A DNA stretch of 64,000 bases, taken from contig NZ_JBGGGT010000002.1 in the NCBI RefSeq assembly GCF_041276405.1, positions 595,001 to 659,000 of the forward strand, read 5' to 3'. This stretch comes from Microvirga sp. TS319 (GTDB taxonomy: Bacteria > Pseudomonadota > Alphaproteobacteria > Rhizobiales > Beijerinckiaceae). The notes beneath the pieces were generated by a model. It did not search any database. It saw nothing but the letters and a program-made list of their open reading frames with translations, and had not been told where the DNA came from. Made by a program: the position numbers and the translations under genes. Shown here in pieces: positions 46,853 to 59,400 of this stretch (position 1 is the stretch's first letter; every line of letters starts with the position of its first letter).

Positions 46853-49038
46853 TCGAGCACGGGGAACAGCACATGGGCAGCCCCTTGCATATTCCCGAGG
46901 ATCTGCTGACCCCGTCCGATCTGGCATTCTGCCTTCCCGTCATGCTGTGGGCCCTGGGATGGTCGGGCGGGCCCGACGATCTGCTGGCGGCGCTTCCGCA
47001 CGCCAAACCGGACGTGGATATCACCGATCTGCGCAACACGTTGGCCGTTCTCGGCTACCCGACCCGAACGGTCCGTTTGAAGCGAGGGGGCCTGGATGCG
47101 CGGGGCCTGCCCGCCATGCTTCTGACGCCGGGCAAGGCAGCGGCCGTCCTGTACCGCGACGAGGCCGGGCAGGTCCTGCGATACGATGCCGCCTCCGGAG
47201 AGGCGGTGCCTTGCGGGCCGGAGAAATTGCATGGGACCCTGTTGCTCGTGGAAGACGCGCAGGTCCCATCGGCAAGGCAGGGCTGGTTCGCGGGTATGGC
47301 GCGGCGCTTCCGCGGCGAGCTGCCGACGCTTCTGAGCATCGGTGGATTGATGGCGCTCCTGGGTCTGGCCGTGCCCGCGTTCACCATGTCGGTCTTCGAC
47401 ACCGTCATCGCCGGCCATAGCCCCGACACGCTGCCCATGCTGGTCGCGGGCGCGGTCGGCGCGATCCTCATGGAGACGGCATTCCGCGTGGTCCGACAGC
47501 GCACTCTGCTGCGCATCGCAGAGCGACTCGACCGGCTGGTTACGAATGCCGTCTTCACGCAGCTCATGTCTCTTCCGGCAGCGCTCGTGGAGAGGGCAGG
47601 GACCGCCTCACAGGTTTCGCGCCTGCGCGATTTCGCAGCAATCCGCGAATTCCTCACGGGCAGCTTCGCCATCGCCGTTCTGGACATGCCGTTCACGCTC
47701 CTCGTCATCGTGCTCATGGTGGCGCTGGGCGGTTGGATCGCTCTCGTACCGGTCGGAACGGCGCTCGGTTTCGCTCTCCTGTTCCTGATCTCCCGCGCGC
47801 CGATGCGCCTGGCGATCGAGCGGGCGGCCCGTGCCGCGCAAGTGCGCGAGGCTCTGGCCGTCGAGGCCCTAGAAGCTGTCAGGACCCTGAAGCTCGGGCG
47901 GGCCGAGGAGCGCTGGACGGAACGCTACGCGGCCGCTGCGGCCGCTGCCGCGGTCGCATCGGCGCGGGTCGGCACGCTGGCAGGATCCGTGCTCGCCGCA
48001 AGCCAGGCGCTCGTTGCCCTGTCGGGACTTGCGGCCATGGTCACGGGCGTGCTCTCGGTTCTCAACGGCGCCATGAGCGCCGGTGCCTTGATCGCCGGCA
48101 TGATGTTGATCTGGCGTGTGCTCGGTCCGATGCAGGCCTTCTTCATGATGCTCTCGCGATGGGAGCAGACCCAGGCGTCCATCCGGCAGGTCGACGGGCT
48201 GATGGCGCTGGAAACCGAGCGGCCGAATCCTCTCGAGGCGCGGATGGCGCCGCCCGAGCACGGCGCGATCACCTTCCACCGCGTCACCCTGCGCTACCTC
48301 CCGCAATCCGAGCCCGTGCTCGCCGGCGCGAGCTTTTCGGTGCAGCCGGGGCAGGTCGTCGCAATCACCGGGGCGGAGGGCACGGGCAAGTCCACGCTCC
48401 TGCAGCTGATCGCGGGCCTCTATCGGCCTCAAGGCGGATTGATTCGCATCGACGGACACGACGTTCGCTCCTTCAATCCCGCCGTGCTCAGGCGCAGCAT
48501 CGGCTGGGTCCCGCAGTCGCCGGGGCTGCTCTACGGCACCGTTGCGCAGAACCTCCGCCTTGCGCGCCCCAGCGCCACGGATGCCGAACTGCGGGCCGCC
48601 GCCGCCGAAGCCGGCGTCCTCGAAGCGATCGAGGCGTTGCCGCATGGTTTCGACACGCGTGTCGGCGATAATTACAGCGGCAGGCTGCCCCGCAGCATTT
48701 TGCTGCGGATCGCCCTTGCGGGCGCATTGCTTCGCGATGCTCCCATTCTGCTCCTGGACGAGCCGGTCGCCGGTCTCGACGACGCGTGCGCGAAGGCATT
48801 CACCGACGTGATCGCTTCGCGGCGCGGCCGCTGCACCATTCTCATGGCGACGCACCGGCCGAGCCACATTCGTCTGGCTGATCGCGTTCTGCGCATTCGC
48901 GAGGGAGTGGTGGAGGAGGTCGAACCGCAGATGCCGCCCGTCGCTCCGCGCCCGGCGAGAGCCGCCATCGGCGCATCGGTCGCGGGCGCAGCCTTCGCCC
49001 ATTCAACAGCATCGAACGGCACGAGAGGCAGCCGATGA
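46849..49038 (+). CDS. type I secretion ABC half-transporter with C39-like domain
   Basis: 729 residues. An N-terminal domain of about 135 residues resembles the C39 peptidase-like domain of RTX exporters; the conserved catalytic DCG-type motif is absent (SDLAFCLPVMLWALGW), so it would bind but not cleave cargo. Membrane domain about 155-430. The nucleotide-binding domain has intact Walker A GAEGTGKST (Lys514), intact Walker B LLLDEP (Asp637, Glu638) and His669. The signature is replaced by YSGRLPRS (609-616). Complementary to the preceding half-transporter, whose Walker motifs are degraded. Overlaps it and the HlyD gene by ATGA junctions. Alternative start at ATG 46870. Confidence 0.87.
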   Translation: MIEHGEQHMGSPLHIPEDLLTPSDLAFCLPVMLWALGWSGGPDDLLAALPHAKPDVDITDLRNTLAVLGYPTRTVRLKRGGLDARGLPAMLLTPGKAAAVLYRDEAGQVLRYDAASGEAVPCGPEKLHGTLLLVEDAQVPSARQGWFAGMARRFRGELPTLLSIGGLMALLGLAVPAFTMSVFDTVIAGHSPDTLPMLVAGAVGAILMETAFRVVRQRTLLRIAERLDRLVTNAVFTQLMSLPAALVERAGTASQVSRLRDFAAIREFLTGSFAIAVLDMPFTLLVIVLMVALGGWIALVPVGTALGFALLFLISRAPMRLAIERAARAAQVREALAVEALEAVRTLKLGRAEERWTERYAAAAAAAAVASARVGTLAGSVLAASQALVALSGLAAMVTGVLSVLNGAMSAGALIAGMMLIWRVLGPMQAFFMMLSRWEQTQASIRQVDGLMALETERPNPLEARMAPPEHGAITFHRVTLRYLPQSEPVLAGASFSVQPGQVVAITGAEGTGKSTLLQLIAGLYRPQGGLIRIDGHDVRSFNPAVLRRSIGWVPQSPGLLYGTVAQNLRLARPSATDAELRAAAAEAGVLEAIEALPHGFDTRVGDNYSGRLPRSILLRIALAGALLRDAPILLLDEPVAGLDDACAKAFTDVIASRRGRCTILMATHRPSHIRLADRVLRIREGVVEEVEPQMPPVAPRPARAAIGASVAGAAFAHSTASNGTRGSR

Positions 49039-50459
49039 CTCTGACGACATCAAGCGCCGATACGCGCGCCTCGACGTTACTCCTGCCGCAGGCAAGCCGT
49101 GTGTCCCGCCCCGATAGTCACGTGCTGGCGCTGGAAGAGCTGCGCATCCACGGATTGGAGCGGGCAGTCGTGCTGGGAGCGGGACTGCTCGTCGCGGCGA
49201 CCCTGGTTTGGGCGTCGCTGACCCGCATTCCCGAAGTCGCCGTCGGCTTGGGCGAGATCGCGCCCGCGATGGCACTTGCGCCGGTGCAGCACTTGGAAGG
49301 CGGCATCGTCCACGAGGTGCTCGTCACCGAAGGGGAGATGGTCGAGGCGGGAGAGCCGATCCTGCGCATGAACGATGCAGCCGCGCAGGCTGAGTTGTCT
49401 CAGGCGAGACTTCGCCTCGAATCCCTGCAAATGCAGTCGCAGCGCCTGATGGCGGCGGCGGACGGAAACGGCAGCGCCCTGGAGTTCGGCAGCCTTCGCA
49501 GAACCTCCGTCGCCGCAGCGACTTTCAGTGGGGGGGCGAGCGATGCTCCGATGCTCACCTCCGGCCCCTTCGCGGCGCCACAGCGGGCCGCACTGGACTC
49601 GCGGCTGCGCTCGCTGTCCGATCGCATTGCGGTTCTGACGGAGCAGGCGGCTCAGCGGCGCAGCGACCTCGCAACCCTTTCCGGGCAGATCGCGTCCATT
49701 CAGGAGCAGATGGATCTGCACGCCCGGGAACTCGGCATCCGCGAAGAACTGGCCGGCAACGGACTGACGACCCGCCTGTCCGTGCTCGAGGCGCAGCGTC
49801 TCTTCATGAGTGCGAAGGCCGAGCATGAGCGACTGAACGGGCAGCATGTCTCGGCTCAGCGCGGTCTTGCGGAGGCGGAGGCGCGGATCCACGAAGCACA
49901 GTCCGCCGCTGTCGACGAGGCGCGGCAGGAGGCGGCCCGCGTCGCGCTCGAGATCGCCGAGACGGCGGAGGTCGTTCGCAAGCTCGAAGATCGCGCCGAG
50001 CGCACCCTGGTGCGCGCGCCCATCGATGGAATCGTGCGCGGGCTGACCGTGCACCGCCCGGGCACCGTGCTGCCGCCCGGCGGCCTTGTCGCCGAGATCA
50101 TGCCGCAGGATACGCCGCTGGTGGTGGACGTACGGCTGATGCCGCGCGACGTCGGCTTCATCAAGGTCGGGCAGACCGTGCAGGTGAAGGTGCAGGCCTT
50201 CGACTATTCTCGCTTCGGCTCCGTCGAAGGTGTCGTGGAGCGGGTTTCCGCAGGCACGTTCCTCGACGAGCAACGCCAGCCTCACTACCGCGCGCGGATC
50301 TCGCTGAAGCAGCCATATGTCGGCCACGATCCGCACCTGGCTCGCCTTGCAGCGGGCATGACGGCTCAGGCGGACATCACGACAGGCCACAAGACTGTGC
50401 TGCAATATCTGCTCAAGCCGATCTATTCAGCGATGGCCGGATCGTTTCACGAGCGCTGA
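49035..50459 (+). CDS. type I secretion membrane fusion protein (HlyD/PrtE-like)
   Basis: 474 residues. A cytoplasmic tail of about 42 residues, a transmembrane helix (AVVLGAGLLVAATLVWASLT), first lipoyl half VQHLEGGIVHEVLVTEGEMV, a long coiled-coil region (about 120-335), second lipoyl half ERTLVRAPIDGIVRGLTVHR and a C-terminal beta-barrel (RVSAGTFLDEQRQPHYRARI) as in PrtE/HlyD. Periplasmic adaptor linking the ABC pair to an outer-membrane TolC-type channel, which is not encoded in this window. Start overlaps the ABC stop codon; the cargo gene follows 9 nt after its own stop. Confidence 0.92.
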   Translation: MTLTTSSADTRASTLLLPQASRVSRPDSHVLALEELRIHGLERAVVLGAGLLVAATLVWASLTRIPEVAVGLGEIAPAMALAPVQHLEGGIVHEVLVTEGEMVEAGEPILRMNDAAAQAELSQARLRLESLQMQSQRLMAAADGNGSALEFGSLRRTSVAAATFSGGASDAPMLTSGPFAAPQRAALDSRLRSLSDRIAVLTEQAAQRRSDLATLSGQIASIQEQMDLHARELGIREELAGNGLTTRLSVLEAQRLFMSAKAEHERLNGQHVSAQRGLAEAEARIHEAQSAAVDEARQEAARVALEIAETAEVVRKLEDRAERTLVRAPIDGIVRGLTVHRPGTVLPPGGLVAEIMPQDTPLVVDVRLMPRDVGFIKVGQTVQVKVQAFDYSRFGSVEGVVERVSAGTFLDEQRQPHYRARISLKQPYVGHDPHLARLAAGMTAQADITTGHKTVLQYLLKPIYSAMAGSFHER

Positions 50460-50468
50460 GAGCCTCCC

Positions 50469-53400
50469 ATGACCCAGCAGATCGACCCGACCATCCCCTT
50501 CGACGCCAGCGTCATCGACGAGGAAATGCTGCGTGCGCTGCGCGCCGTGCAGCGCTCGCTCTCGCAGGGAGACGGCGGCGCCAGCGGCATTCTCGTGAGC
50601 GGCATCGCCACGGCCGCGATGGTCGCAACGGTGCAGGGTGGCGCGCAGGGCGGTTTCGTCCTCGGACCGGATGGCGCCCCCGCGCCCGAGGCATTGCCGA
50701 CATACGCACGGCAGGACGAACCCCTGAAGCCCCTGGACCCCGCGCTGTCGAACCCGTTGTCGATCCCGCAGGATTTCGCACTCCTCGAGCTCCTCGCGCC
50801 GAACGTGTCGGCGCCTGCATCCGCGATCACGATGCTCAGGGGCGCCGGCCCCCACGGCTCCTCCGACGCCGTTTCGCTCGATCAACCCAGCGCGCCCGCG
50901 GCTGTGCCGGTGATACCCGCCGCCCCGGGCGTATCGCCCAAGCCTCCCGTGGTGACGCCGCCGCCCGTGGTCCGTCCCCCCCAGGATCAGCCCGACGTCA
51001 CGGCCGAAACGCCGATCGCGCAGGCGGCCGATGCGGAAGGCGACGAGGACCAGGCGATCGCTCTCCACTTGACGGTTGCCCTGACCGATACGGACGGTTC
51101 GGAGACGTTGACGGTCAGGATCCTGGGTGTTCCCGACGGAGCGGTTCTGTCGCACGGTCACCGGGAGCCGGATGGCAGCTGGAGCGTCGATCCGCGCGAT
51201 GTCGCAGACCTGACCCTCACGCCGCCGCACGACTTCTCCGGCCGCATCGAACTGACGATGCGGGTCACCTCGCACGAGCGCAGCGGCAGCACGGCGGTCT
51301 CCGAGGCATCCTTCGCGGTTCATGTGGCTCCGGTTGCCGATGCTCCCGGCGTGAGTGTCGCCGATGCTCATGGCCGTGAGGACGAGGTGGTGTCCCTGGC
51401 CGGCCTCGGCGGCAGGCTGAGCGACATCGACGGCTCGGAAACCTTGAGCTTCGTGCTCAGCGGCGTGCCCACCGGCGCGACCCTGAGCGCCGGGACGAAT
51501 CTCGGCGGCGGCCGCTGGGCACTCACCGAAGGGCAGCTCTCCGGCCTGACCCTGACGCCTCCGGAAAACGCCTCCGGCACTTTCACCATGACGCTCACCG
51601 CCGTGGCCACCGAACGCGTCGGTGGCTCCAGCGCCAAGACCTCCGCCACGTTCACCCTCATTCTCGATCCGGTCGTGGACGATGGCACCATCGGCGGCTC
51701 CAGTGTCGGCGACGAGGATCAATGGATCGCCCTGAAACCCACCTTCGCCATGACCGACAGGGACGGTTCGGAGACATGGTCCGAAACCACGATGGTCTCG
51801 GGCGTGCCTGCCGGCGCCCTGCTCAGCCAGGGTAGGGAAGTCGCCCCGGGCGTCTGGGAGGTATCGACCGCCGCGCTGCAGGCGGGGCTCGTGTCGATCA
51901 AGCCGCCGGCGGACAGCGACAATGATTTCAACCTGACGCTCAAAGCGACCCTGACGGACACGGCGAACGGAGTGAGCGCAAGCCGTGAGGTGAGCGGCCG
52001 ATACGGGATCGAGGTGACGGCGGTCGCGGACGCACCGAGCGCCACGGCGAGCGACGTGGACGGGAAAGAGGATCAGGCGATCGCCCTCAAGCTGACGGCG
52101 GCGCTGACGGACACCGACGGCTCGGAGACCCTGTCGGTGGTCATTCTGGGCGTGCCGGATGGCGCTTCGCTCTCGGCCGGCCACCGGGCCGCCGACGGCA
52201 GCTGGCATGTCGATCCGGCCGATCTCGCGGGCCTCACGCTCACGCCGCCACGGGATTTCTCCGGCACCCTCGATCTCACCCTGCAGGCGACCTCCCGCGA
52301 GACTGCCAACGGAGCAATCGCCACCACGCGCTCCCCCTTCCAGGTCCATGTGGATGGTGAGGCCGATGCGCCTCGCGTCGACGCGCGCGAGGTCACCGGA
52401 CAGGAGGATGAGCCGATCGCCCTGAACCTCGCGGCCGCGCTCGTCGACACCGACGGGTCGGAACAGCTTTCGTCCGTGACGATCACGGGCGTTCCGCCGG
52501 GAGCATCCCTGTCCCGCGGCAGCCGGTCGCCCGACGGCACCTGGGTGCTCGATCCCTCCGACCTGCCGCACCTCGTTCTGACGCCGCCCGAAAACTACTC
52601 CGGCACGCTGAGCCTCACCGTGCACGTGACGTCGCGGGAAACGGCGAACGGCTCCCTCGCCACGACGGATGTGCCCTTCAAGGTGCATGTCAACGCCGTG
52701 GCCGACGAGCCTGAGCTGCGAGCGGACGGTGTCGCGGGAAAGGAAGACGAGGCCATTGCGCTGAAGCTCGAGGCGAAACTGACGGATACCGACGGATCGG
52801 AAGTGCTGTCGATCAGGATCCTGGGCATTCCCGACGGAGCGTCTCTCGATCACGGAACGCGCATGGCCGACGGCACATGGGTGGTCGATCCGGCCGATCT
52901 CGGGAGCCTGAAGATCACGCCGCCGAAAGATTTTTCCGGCACGATCGACCTGACCTTGGAGGCGACGGCGCGGGAGGGTTCGAACGGCTCCGTCGCGACG
53001 AGCCGCACGCCTTTCCAGGTTCAGGTGGAAGCGGTCGCCGATGCGCCCGAGATCACGGCCAACGGTGCATCCGGCCAGGAAGACGAGAGCATTCCGCTGA
53101 ACCTGTCGACGCGGGTGGCCGACAGAGACGGATCGGAAGAGATCGCGTCCGTGGTCATTCTGGGCGTTCCGGACGGCGCTTCGCTCTCCGCCGGCCACCG
53201 GGCCGCCGACGGCAGCTGGCATGTCGATCCGGCTGATCTCGGGAGCCTGAAGATCACGCCGCCGAAAGATTTTTCCGGCACGATCGACCTGACCTTGGAG
53301 GCGACGGCGCGGGAGGGTTCGAACGGCTCCGTCGCGACGAGCCGCACGCCTTTCCAGGTTCAAGTGGAAGCGGTCGCCGATGCGCCCGAGATCACGGCCA

Positions 53401-56400
53401 ACGGTGCATCCGGCCAGGAAGACGAGAGCATTCCGCTGAACCTGTCGACGCGGGTGGCCGACAGAGACGGATCGGAAGAGATCGCGTCCGTGGTCATTTC
53501 CGGCGTTCCGGACGGCTTCTCCCTGACCCATGGCACGCCTGTCGGACACGGCGCGTGGCGCATCGATCCCGCGGAGCTGTCGCAGGTCGCCATCGTTCCG
53601 CCGAAAGACTATTCGGGCACGTTCAACCTGACCATCGAGACGACGTCCCGCGAAATCTCCAATGGCTCGCAGGCGTCGTCGACGAGAACGTTCCCGGTTC
53701 GCGTGGAAGCCGTTCCGGACCAGCCGACCGTGGGCGCCCATGATGCCTCGGGCAAGGAAGACACGCCGATCGCCCTCAAGCTGACGGCGGCGCTGACGGA
53801 CACCGACGGCTCGGAGACCCTGTCGGTGGTCATTCTGGGCGTGCCGGACGGCGCCTCGCTCTCGGCCGGCCACCGGGCCGCCGACGGCAGCTGGCATGTC
53901 GATCCGGCCGATCTCGCGGGCCTCACGCTCACGCCGCCACGGGATTTTTCCGGCACCCTCGATCTCACCCTGCAGGCAACCTCCCGCGAGACCGCCAACG
54001 GAGCAATCGCCACCACGCGCTCCTCCTTCCAGGTCCATGTAGACGGAGTGGCCGATGCCCCGTCCGTCACGCTCAAGGACGTGTCCGGCGACGAGGACAC
54101 GTCGATCTCCCTCAGGCTGATGGCGGCGCTGACCGACACGGATGGCTCGGAGACCCTGTCGGTGGTCATTCTAGGCGTTCCGCCGGGAGCATCCCTGTCT
54201 CACGGCGCCCGCCAGCCGGACGGTACCTGGGTGCTCAATCCCTCCGACCTGCCGCACCTCGTTCTGACGCCGCCCGAAAACTATTCTGGCGACATCCGGC
54301 TCACCGTTCACGCCACATCCCGCGAGAGCGACGGCGATACGGCCTCGACCGAAAAATCGTTCACCGTCACGGTAAATCCCGTCGCGGACGCACCGAGCGC
54401 CACGGCGAGCGACGTGGACGGGAAAGAGGATCAGGCGATCGCCCTCAAGCTGACGGCGGCGCTGACCGACACCGACGGCTCGGAGACGCTGTCGGTGGTC
54501 ATTCTGGGCGTGCCGGATGGCGCCTCGCTCTCGGCCGGCCACCGGGCCGCCGACGGCAGCTGGCATGTCGATCCGGCCGATCTCGCGGGTCTCACGCTCA
54601 CGCCGCCACGGGATTTTTCCGGCACCCTCGATCTCACCCTGCAGGCGACCTCCCGCGAGAAAGCGAACGGCCACGAAGCGACGACCGAAGTCGAGTTCCA
54701 GGTGGATGTCGATGCGGTGGCCGATGCGCCTCGCGTCGACGCGCGCGAGGTCACCGGACAGGAGGATGAGCCGATCGCCCTGAACCTCGCGGCCGCGCTC
54801 GTCGACACCGACGGGTCGGAACAGCTTTCGTCCGTGACGATCACGGGCGTTCCGCCGGGAGCATCCCTGTCCCGCGGCAGCCGGTCGCCCGACGGCACCT
54901 GGGTGCTCGATCCCTCCGACCTGCCGCACCTCGTTCTGACGCCGCCCGAAAACTACTCCGGCACGCTGAGCCTCACCGTGCACGTGACGTCGCGGGAAAC
55001 GGCGAACGGCTCCCTCGCCACGACGGATGTGCCCTTCAAGGTGCATGTCAACGCCGTGGCCGACGAGCCTGAGCTGCGAGCGGACGGTGTCGCGGGAAAG
55101 GAAGACGAGGCCATTGCGCTGAAGCTCGAGGCGAAACTGACGGATACCGACGGATCGGAAGTGCTGTCGATCAGGATCCTGGGCATTCCCGACGGAGCGT
55201 CTCTCGATCACGGAACGCGCATGGCCGACGGCACATGGGTGGTCGATCCGGCCGATCTCGGGAGCCTGAAGATCACGCCGCCGAAAGATTTTTCCGGCAC
55301 GATCGACCTGACCTTGGAGGCGACGGCGCGGGAGGGTTCGAACGGCTCCGTCGCGACGAGCCGCACGCCTTTCCAGGTTCAGGTGGAAGCGGTCGCCGAT
55401 GCGCCCGAGATCACGGCCAACGGTGCATCCGGCCAGGAAGACGAGAGCATTCCGCTGAACCTGTCGACGCGGGTGGCCGACAGAGACGGATCGGAAGAGA
55501 TCGCGTCCGTGGTCATTTCCGGCGTTCCGGACGGCTTCTCTCTGACCCATGGCACGCCTGTCGGACACGGCGCGTGGCGCATCGATCCCGCGGAGCTGTC
55601 GCAGGTCGCCATCGTTCCGCCGAAAGACTATTCGGGCACGTTCAACCTGACCATCGAGACGACGTCCCGCGAAATCTCCAATGGCTCGCAGGCGTCGTCG
55701 ACGAGAACGTTCCCGGTTCGCGTGGAAGCCGTTCCGGATCAGCCGACCGTGGGCGCCCATGATGCCTCGGGCAAGGAAGACACGCGGATCACCCTCGACA
55801 TCTCGGCCGGGCTGACGGACACCGACGGATCCGAGGTTCTCTCCATCGTGATCCAGGGGCTGCCCGCCGGGACCAGGCTTTCGGCCGGCGTGGAGAACGC
55901 CGACGGCAGCTGGACGCTGACGCCCGCGCAACTGCCCGGCCTGACGATGACCCCGCCCACGAATTGGAGCGGCACCCGCACCATCACGGTGGTGGCTCAT
56001 TCCCGCGAGACATCGAGCAATCTGGAGGCCACCAACAGCACCACGTTCCAGCTTGATGTGGATGGAGTGGCCGATGCCCCGTCCGTCATACTCAAGAACG
56101 TGTCCGGTGACGAGGATACGGCGATCTCCCTCAACCTCAAGGTCAGTCTGGTCGATACGGACGGCTCGGAGACGCTGTCGGTGGTCATCTCGGGCGTCCC
56201 CCACGACGCGGTGCTGTCTCATGGCACCCGCCAGCCGGACGGCACCTGGAGCGTCAATGCGTCGGACGTGTCCAAGCTGAAGCTGACGCCGCCGCACGAC
56301 TTCTCCGGTGACATCCGGCTCACCGTTCACGCCACATCCCGCGAGAGCGACGGCGATACGGCCTCGACCGAAAAATCGTTCACCGTCACGGTAAATCCCG

Positions 56401-59400
56401 TCGCGGACGCACCGAGCGCCACGGCGAGCGACGTGGACGGGAAAGAGGATCAGGCGATCGCCCTCAAGCTGACGGCGGCGCTGACCGACACCGACGGCTC
56501 GGAGACGCTGTCGGTGGTCATTCTGGGCGTGCCGGATGGCGCTTCGCTCTCGGCCGGCCACCGGGCCGCCGACGGCAGCTGGCATGTCGATCCGGCCGAT
56601 CTCGCGGGCCTCACGCTCACGCCGCCACGGGATTTCTCCGGCACCCTCGATCTCACCCTGCAGGCGACCTCCCGCGAGAAAGCGAACGGCCACGAAGCGA
56701 CGACCGAAGTCGAGTTCCAGGTGGATGTCGATGCGGTGGCCGATGCGCCGGGATTGCGCGTGAGCCCGGCCGTCGGTGACGAGGATATGGCGATCCCGCT
56801 TCACGTGTCGGCATGGGCGACGGATCGCGACAATTCCGAGCGCATCGTCGGTTTCCATCTGATGGATGTGCCCGAGGGAGCCGTCGTAATGGCCGGGGGC
56901 GTTGTTCTGGAGAGAGACGCTAACGGCACGATTCTGGTGCCGCCGGGCGCGATCGATACACTCACCATCACGCCGCCTCCGCAATCCGATGTCGATTTCA
57001 CCTTGCGCGTTTCCGCCATATCGGAGGAGCCGAACGGCAGTCGCGCGGAAAGCGCTCCGATGGATCTTCCGGTCACGGTTCGCGCCGTGGCCGACATGCC
57101 GACGATGCTCACCCCCGGCGCCAGCGGCTTCGAGGATACCGAGATACCCCTCGACCTGAGGGCCGCGACGGTCGACACCGACGGATCGGAGACAATCACC
57201 TTCGTCATCTCCAATCTTCCGGCCGGCGCCATCCTGTCCGAAGGCACGTATCGCGGTTCCGGGATCTGGTCCTTGACGGCTGAGGAGGCCGCACGCGTCA
57301 CGCTTCTTCCGCCTCCGGATTTCTCCGGCTCCATCCCGCTGACCGTCACGATGATTGCGCAGGAGCGCAATGGCGGTGACCAGAAGGTGAGCACGATCGT
57401 CTTCCCGGTCCAGGTGGACGCCGTGGTGGATCGTCCCGCGGTCGGCGGACTCGACGGCAAGACCGGCGACTGGGGAACCATGCACGGCACGGAGGACAAG
57501 CCGATCCCCCTCGATCTCGATCCGGGCCTGTCCGACAGGGACGGATCGGAGAAGGTCGTGGGCGACATCATCGTCAGCGGGATCCCCGAGAGCGCGGTTC
57601 TGAAGCTCGCCGACGGAACGGTGATCCTTCCCGACACGGAAGGGCGCTACCGGATTCCCTCCGACCACATGGAAGGCGTGACGCTGACCATGCCCCTCAA
57701 CAGCGACAAGAGGGAAACGCTGACGATCGAAATGACCATCGAGGACCACGGCGGCGTCCGGGCGACGATCGGCGGTCACATGGTGGTCGATCCGCTCGGC
57801 GATGCCGATCCTCCGAAACTCGAGGTCGGTCCGTCAAGCGGGAACGGCCATGTCAGCATCGACGCGGAGCAGGGCTGGATCCCGCTTCACATCGCGGCGG
57901 AGCTCACCGACAAGGACGACTCCGAGACCCTCTACATGATGGTGCAGAACGTGCCTCGCGGAGCTTCGCTCTCCGACGGTAGTCCTGTCGGCAACGGAAT
58001 ATGGCTGGTGCCGGTGGCGTCTCTCCCCACCCTCGCCATTCGACCCGGCGCCCGCCAGTATGGCAACTTCGACCTGCAGGTGACCGCCATCGCGGTCGAG
58101 CGGGAAGGCGATCGGGAGGCTTCGACGAAGCCTCTGACCGTCACCGTCACCGTGCCCGAAGGCGCAGGCGACGGTGGAGGCGGCGAGGGCGGCGGCAGCG
58201 ATGGTGGAGGCGATGTTGGGGGCGGCGGAACAGATCCAGCATCCAAAATCGCGCAACCGCCGACATTGACGATCGGGCACGCGACCACGACGGAAGACAA
58301 TGCGGTCGCATTGTCGATCAAGGCCGAACTCGCGGATTCCGATCACGGCAGAGAAGCGCTCGGCATCCGCATTCAGGGGGTGCCGGAGAACGCACGCCTC
58401 TCGGTCGGCCTTCAGGACCCCAAAACGGGCGACTGGCTGCTGAGGCCCGAGGATCTCGCGAAGGTGGAGCTCGTTCCTCCGCCCGATTTCGCCGGCACGA
58501 TCACGCTGATGGTCACGGCGGTCTCTCAGGAGGCGACAGGGAGCCAGGCGTGCACGACGAGCCCGCTTGAGATCGTGGTCACGCCCGTTGCCGATGCGGC
58601 CGTCATCAAGGCCGCGCCCGCCAGGGGCTTCGAGGATCAGCCGGTCGATCTCAATCTCGACATCCGGACCGGCGACAGCGATGACAGCGAGACCATCACA
58701 TCCATCATCCTGTCCGGTCTGACCGGAGGCGCGCGGATCGCGGACGGTCCCGGCATCACGAACAACGGCGACGGCACATGGACCGTGCACCCTGACCATC
58801 TGTCGGGCGTTCAGGTGATCCCGCCTCCCAACGGCCATGGCCATTTCGAAGTGACAGTCCGGGTCACGACACAGGAGACCGCGAACGGACACGCGACCAC
58901 CACGACGAAGACGGTCGCCTTCGATGTCGCGCCCGTGGCCGATGCACCGACGGTGATCGTGAACGACGCGTCCGGCAGGGAAGACGGTTCGATCGATCTG
59001 CATCTCTCCGCGCGGCTCAACGACACCGATGGCTCGGAAGTGCTCTCCGTCGTGATCGAAGGCCTGCCTCCAGGCGCACGGCTGACCGCAGGCGTGAACA
59101 ACGGCGACGGCAGCTGGACGCTGACGCCCGCTCAGCTCTCGGGCCTCAAGCTGATCCCGCCCGCCGATTGGAGCGGCACGATGGATCTGACCATGCATGC
59201 CCATGCCCGCGAGCGTTCGAACGGCTCAGTCGAGTCCCGCAGTGCTCCGTTCCAGGTGCAGGTCGAGGCCGTGGCCGACGCGCCCCTCGCGAGCGCCCGC
59301 GACGTGTTCGGTGACGAGGACACGGATATTCCGCTCAACCTCTCGGCCTCCCTGGTGGACCGCGACGGCTCGGAGACGCTGTCGGTCGTCATCACGGGGA

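Noticed and set aside
50469..51023. LapA-type retention module with a LapG cleavage site in the adhesin N-terminus
   Set aside because: Only TAAM in a hydrophobic segment was seen, no TAAG/PAAG-type site, and no lapG/lapD genes nearby. Evidence too thin to annotate.
52361..55517. CRISPR array or transposon suggested by repeated blocks
   Set aside because: Repeats are hundreds of bases long, in frame, and encode protein modules inside one gene. No short repeat/unique spacer pattern and no cas genes.
50427..57779. Very long open frames on the minus strand (about 1200 codons each) opposite the adhesin gene
   Set aside because: They mirror the repeat structure of the plus-strand gene, are Arg/Gly-rich with no fold or start signals, and arise from GC-biased third positions. 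The plus-strand protein has regular modules and operon context.
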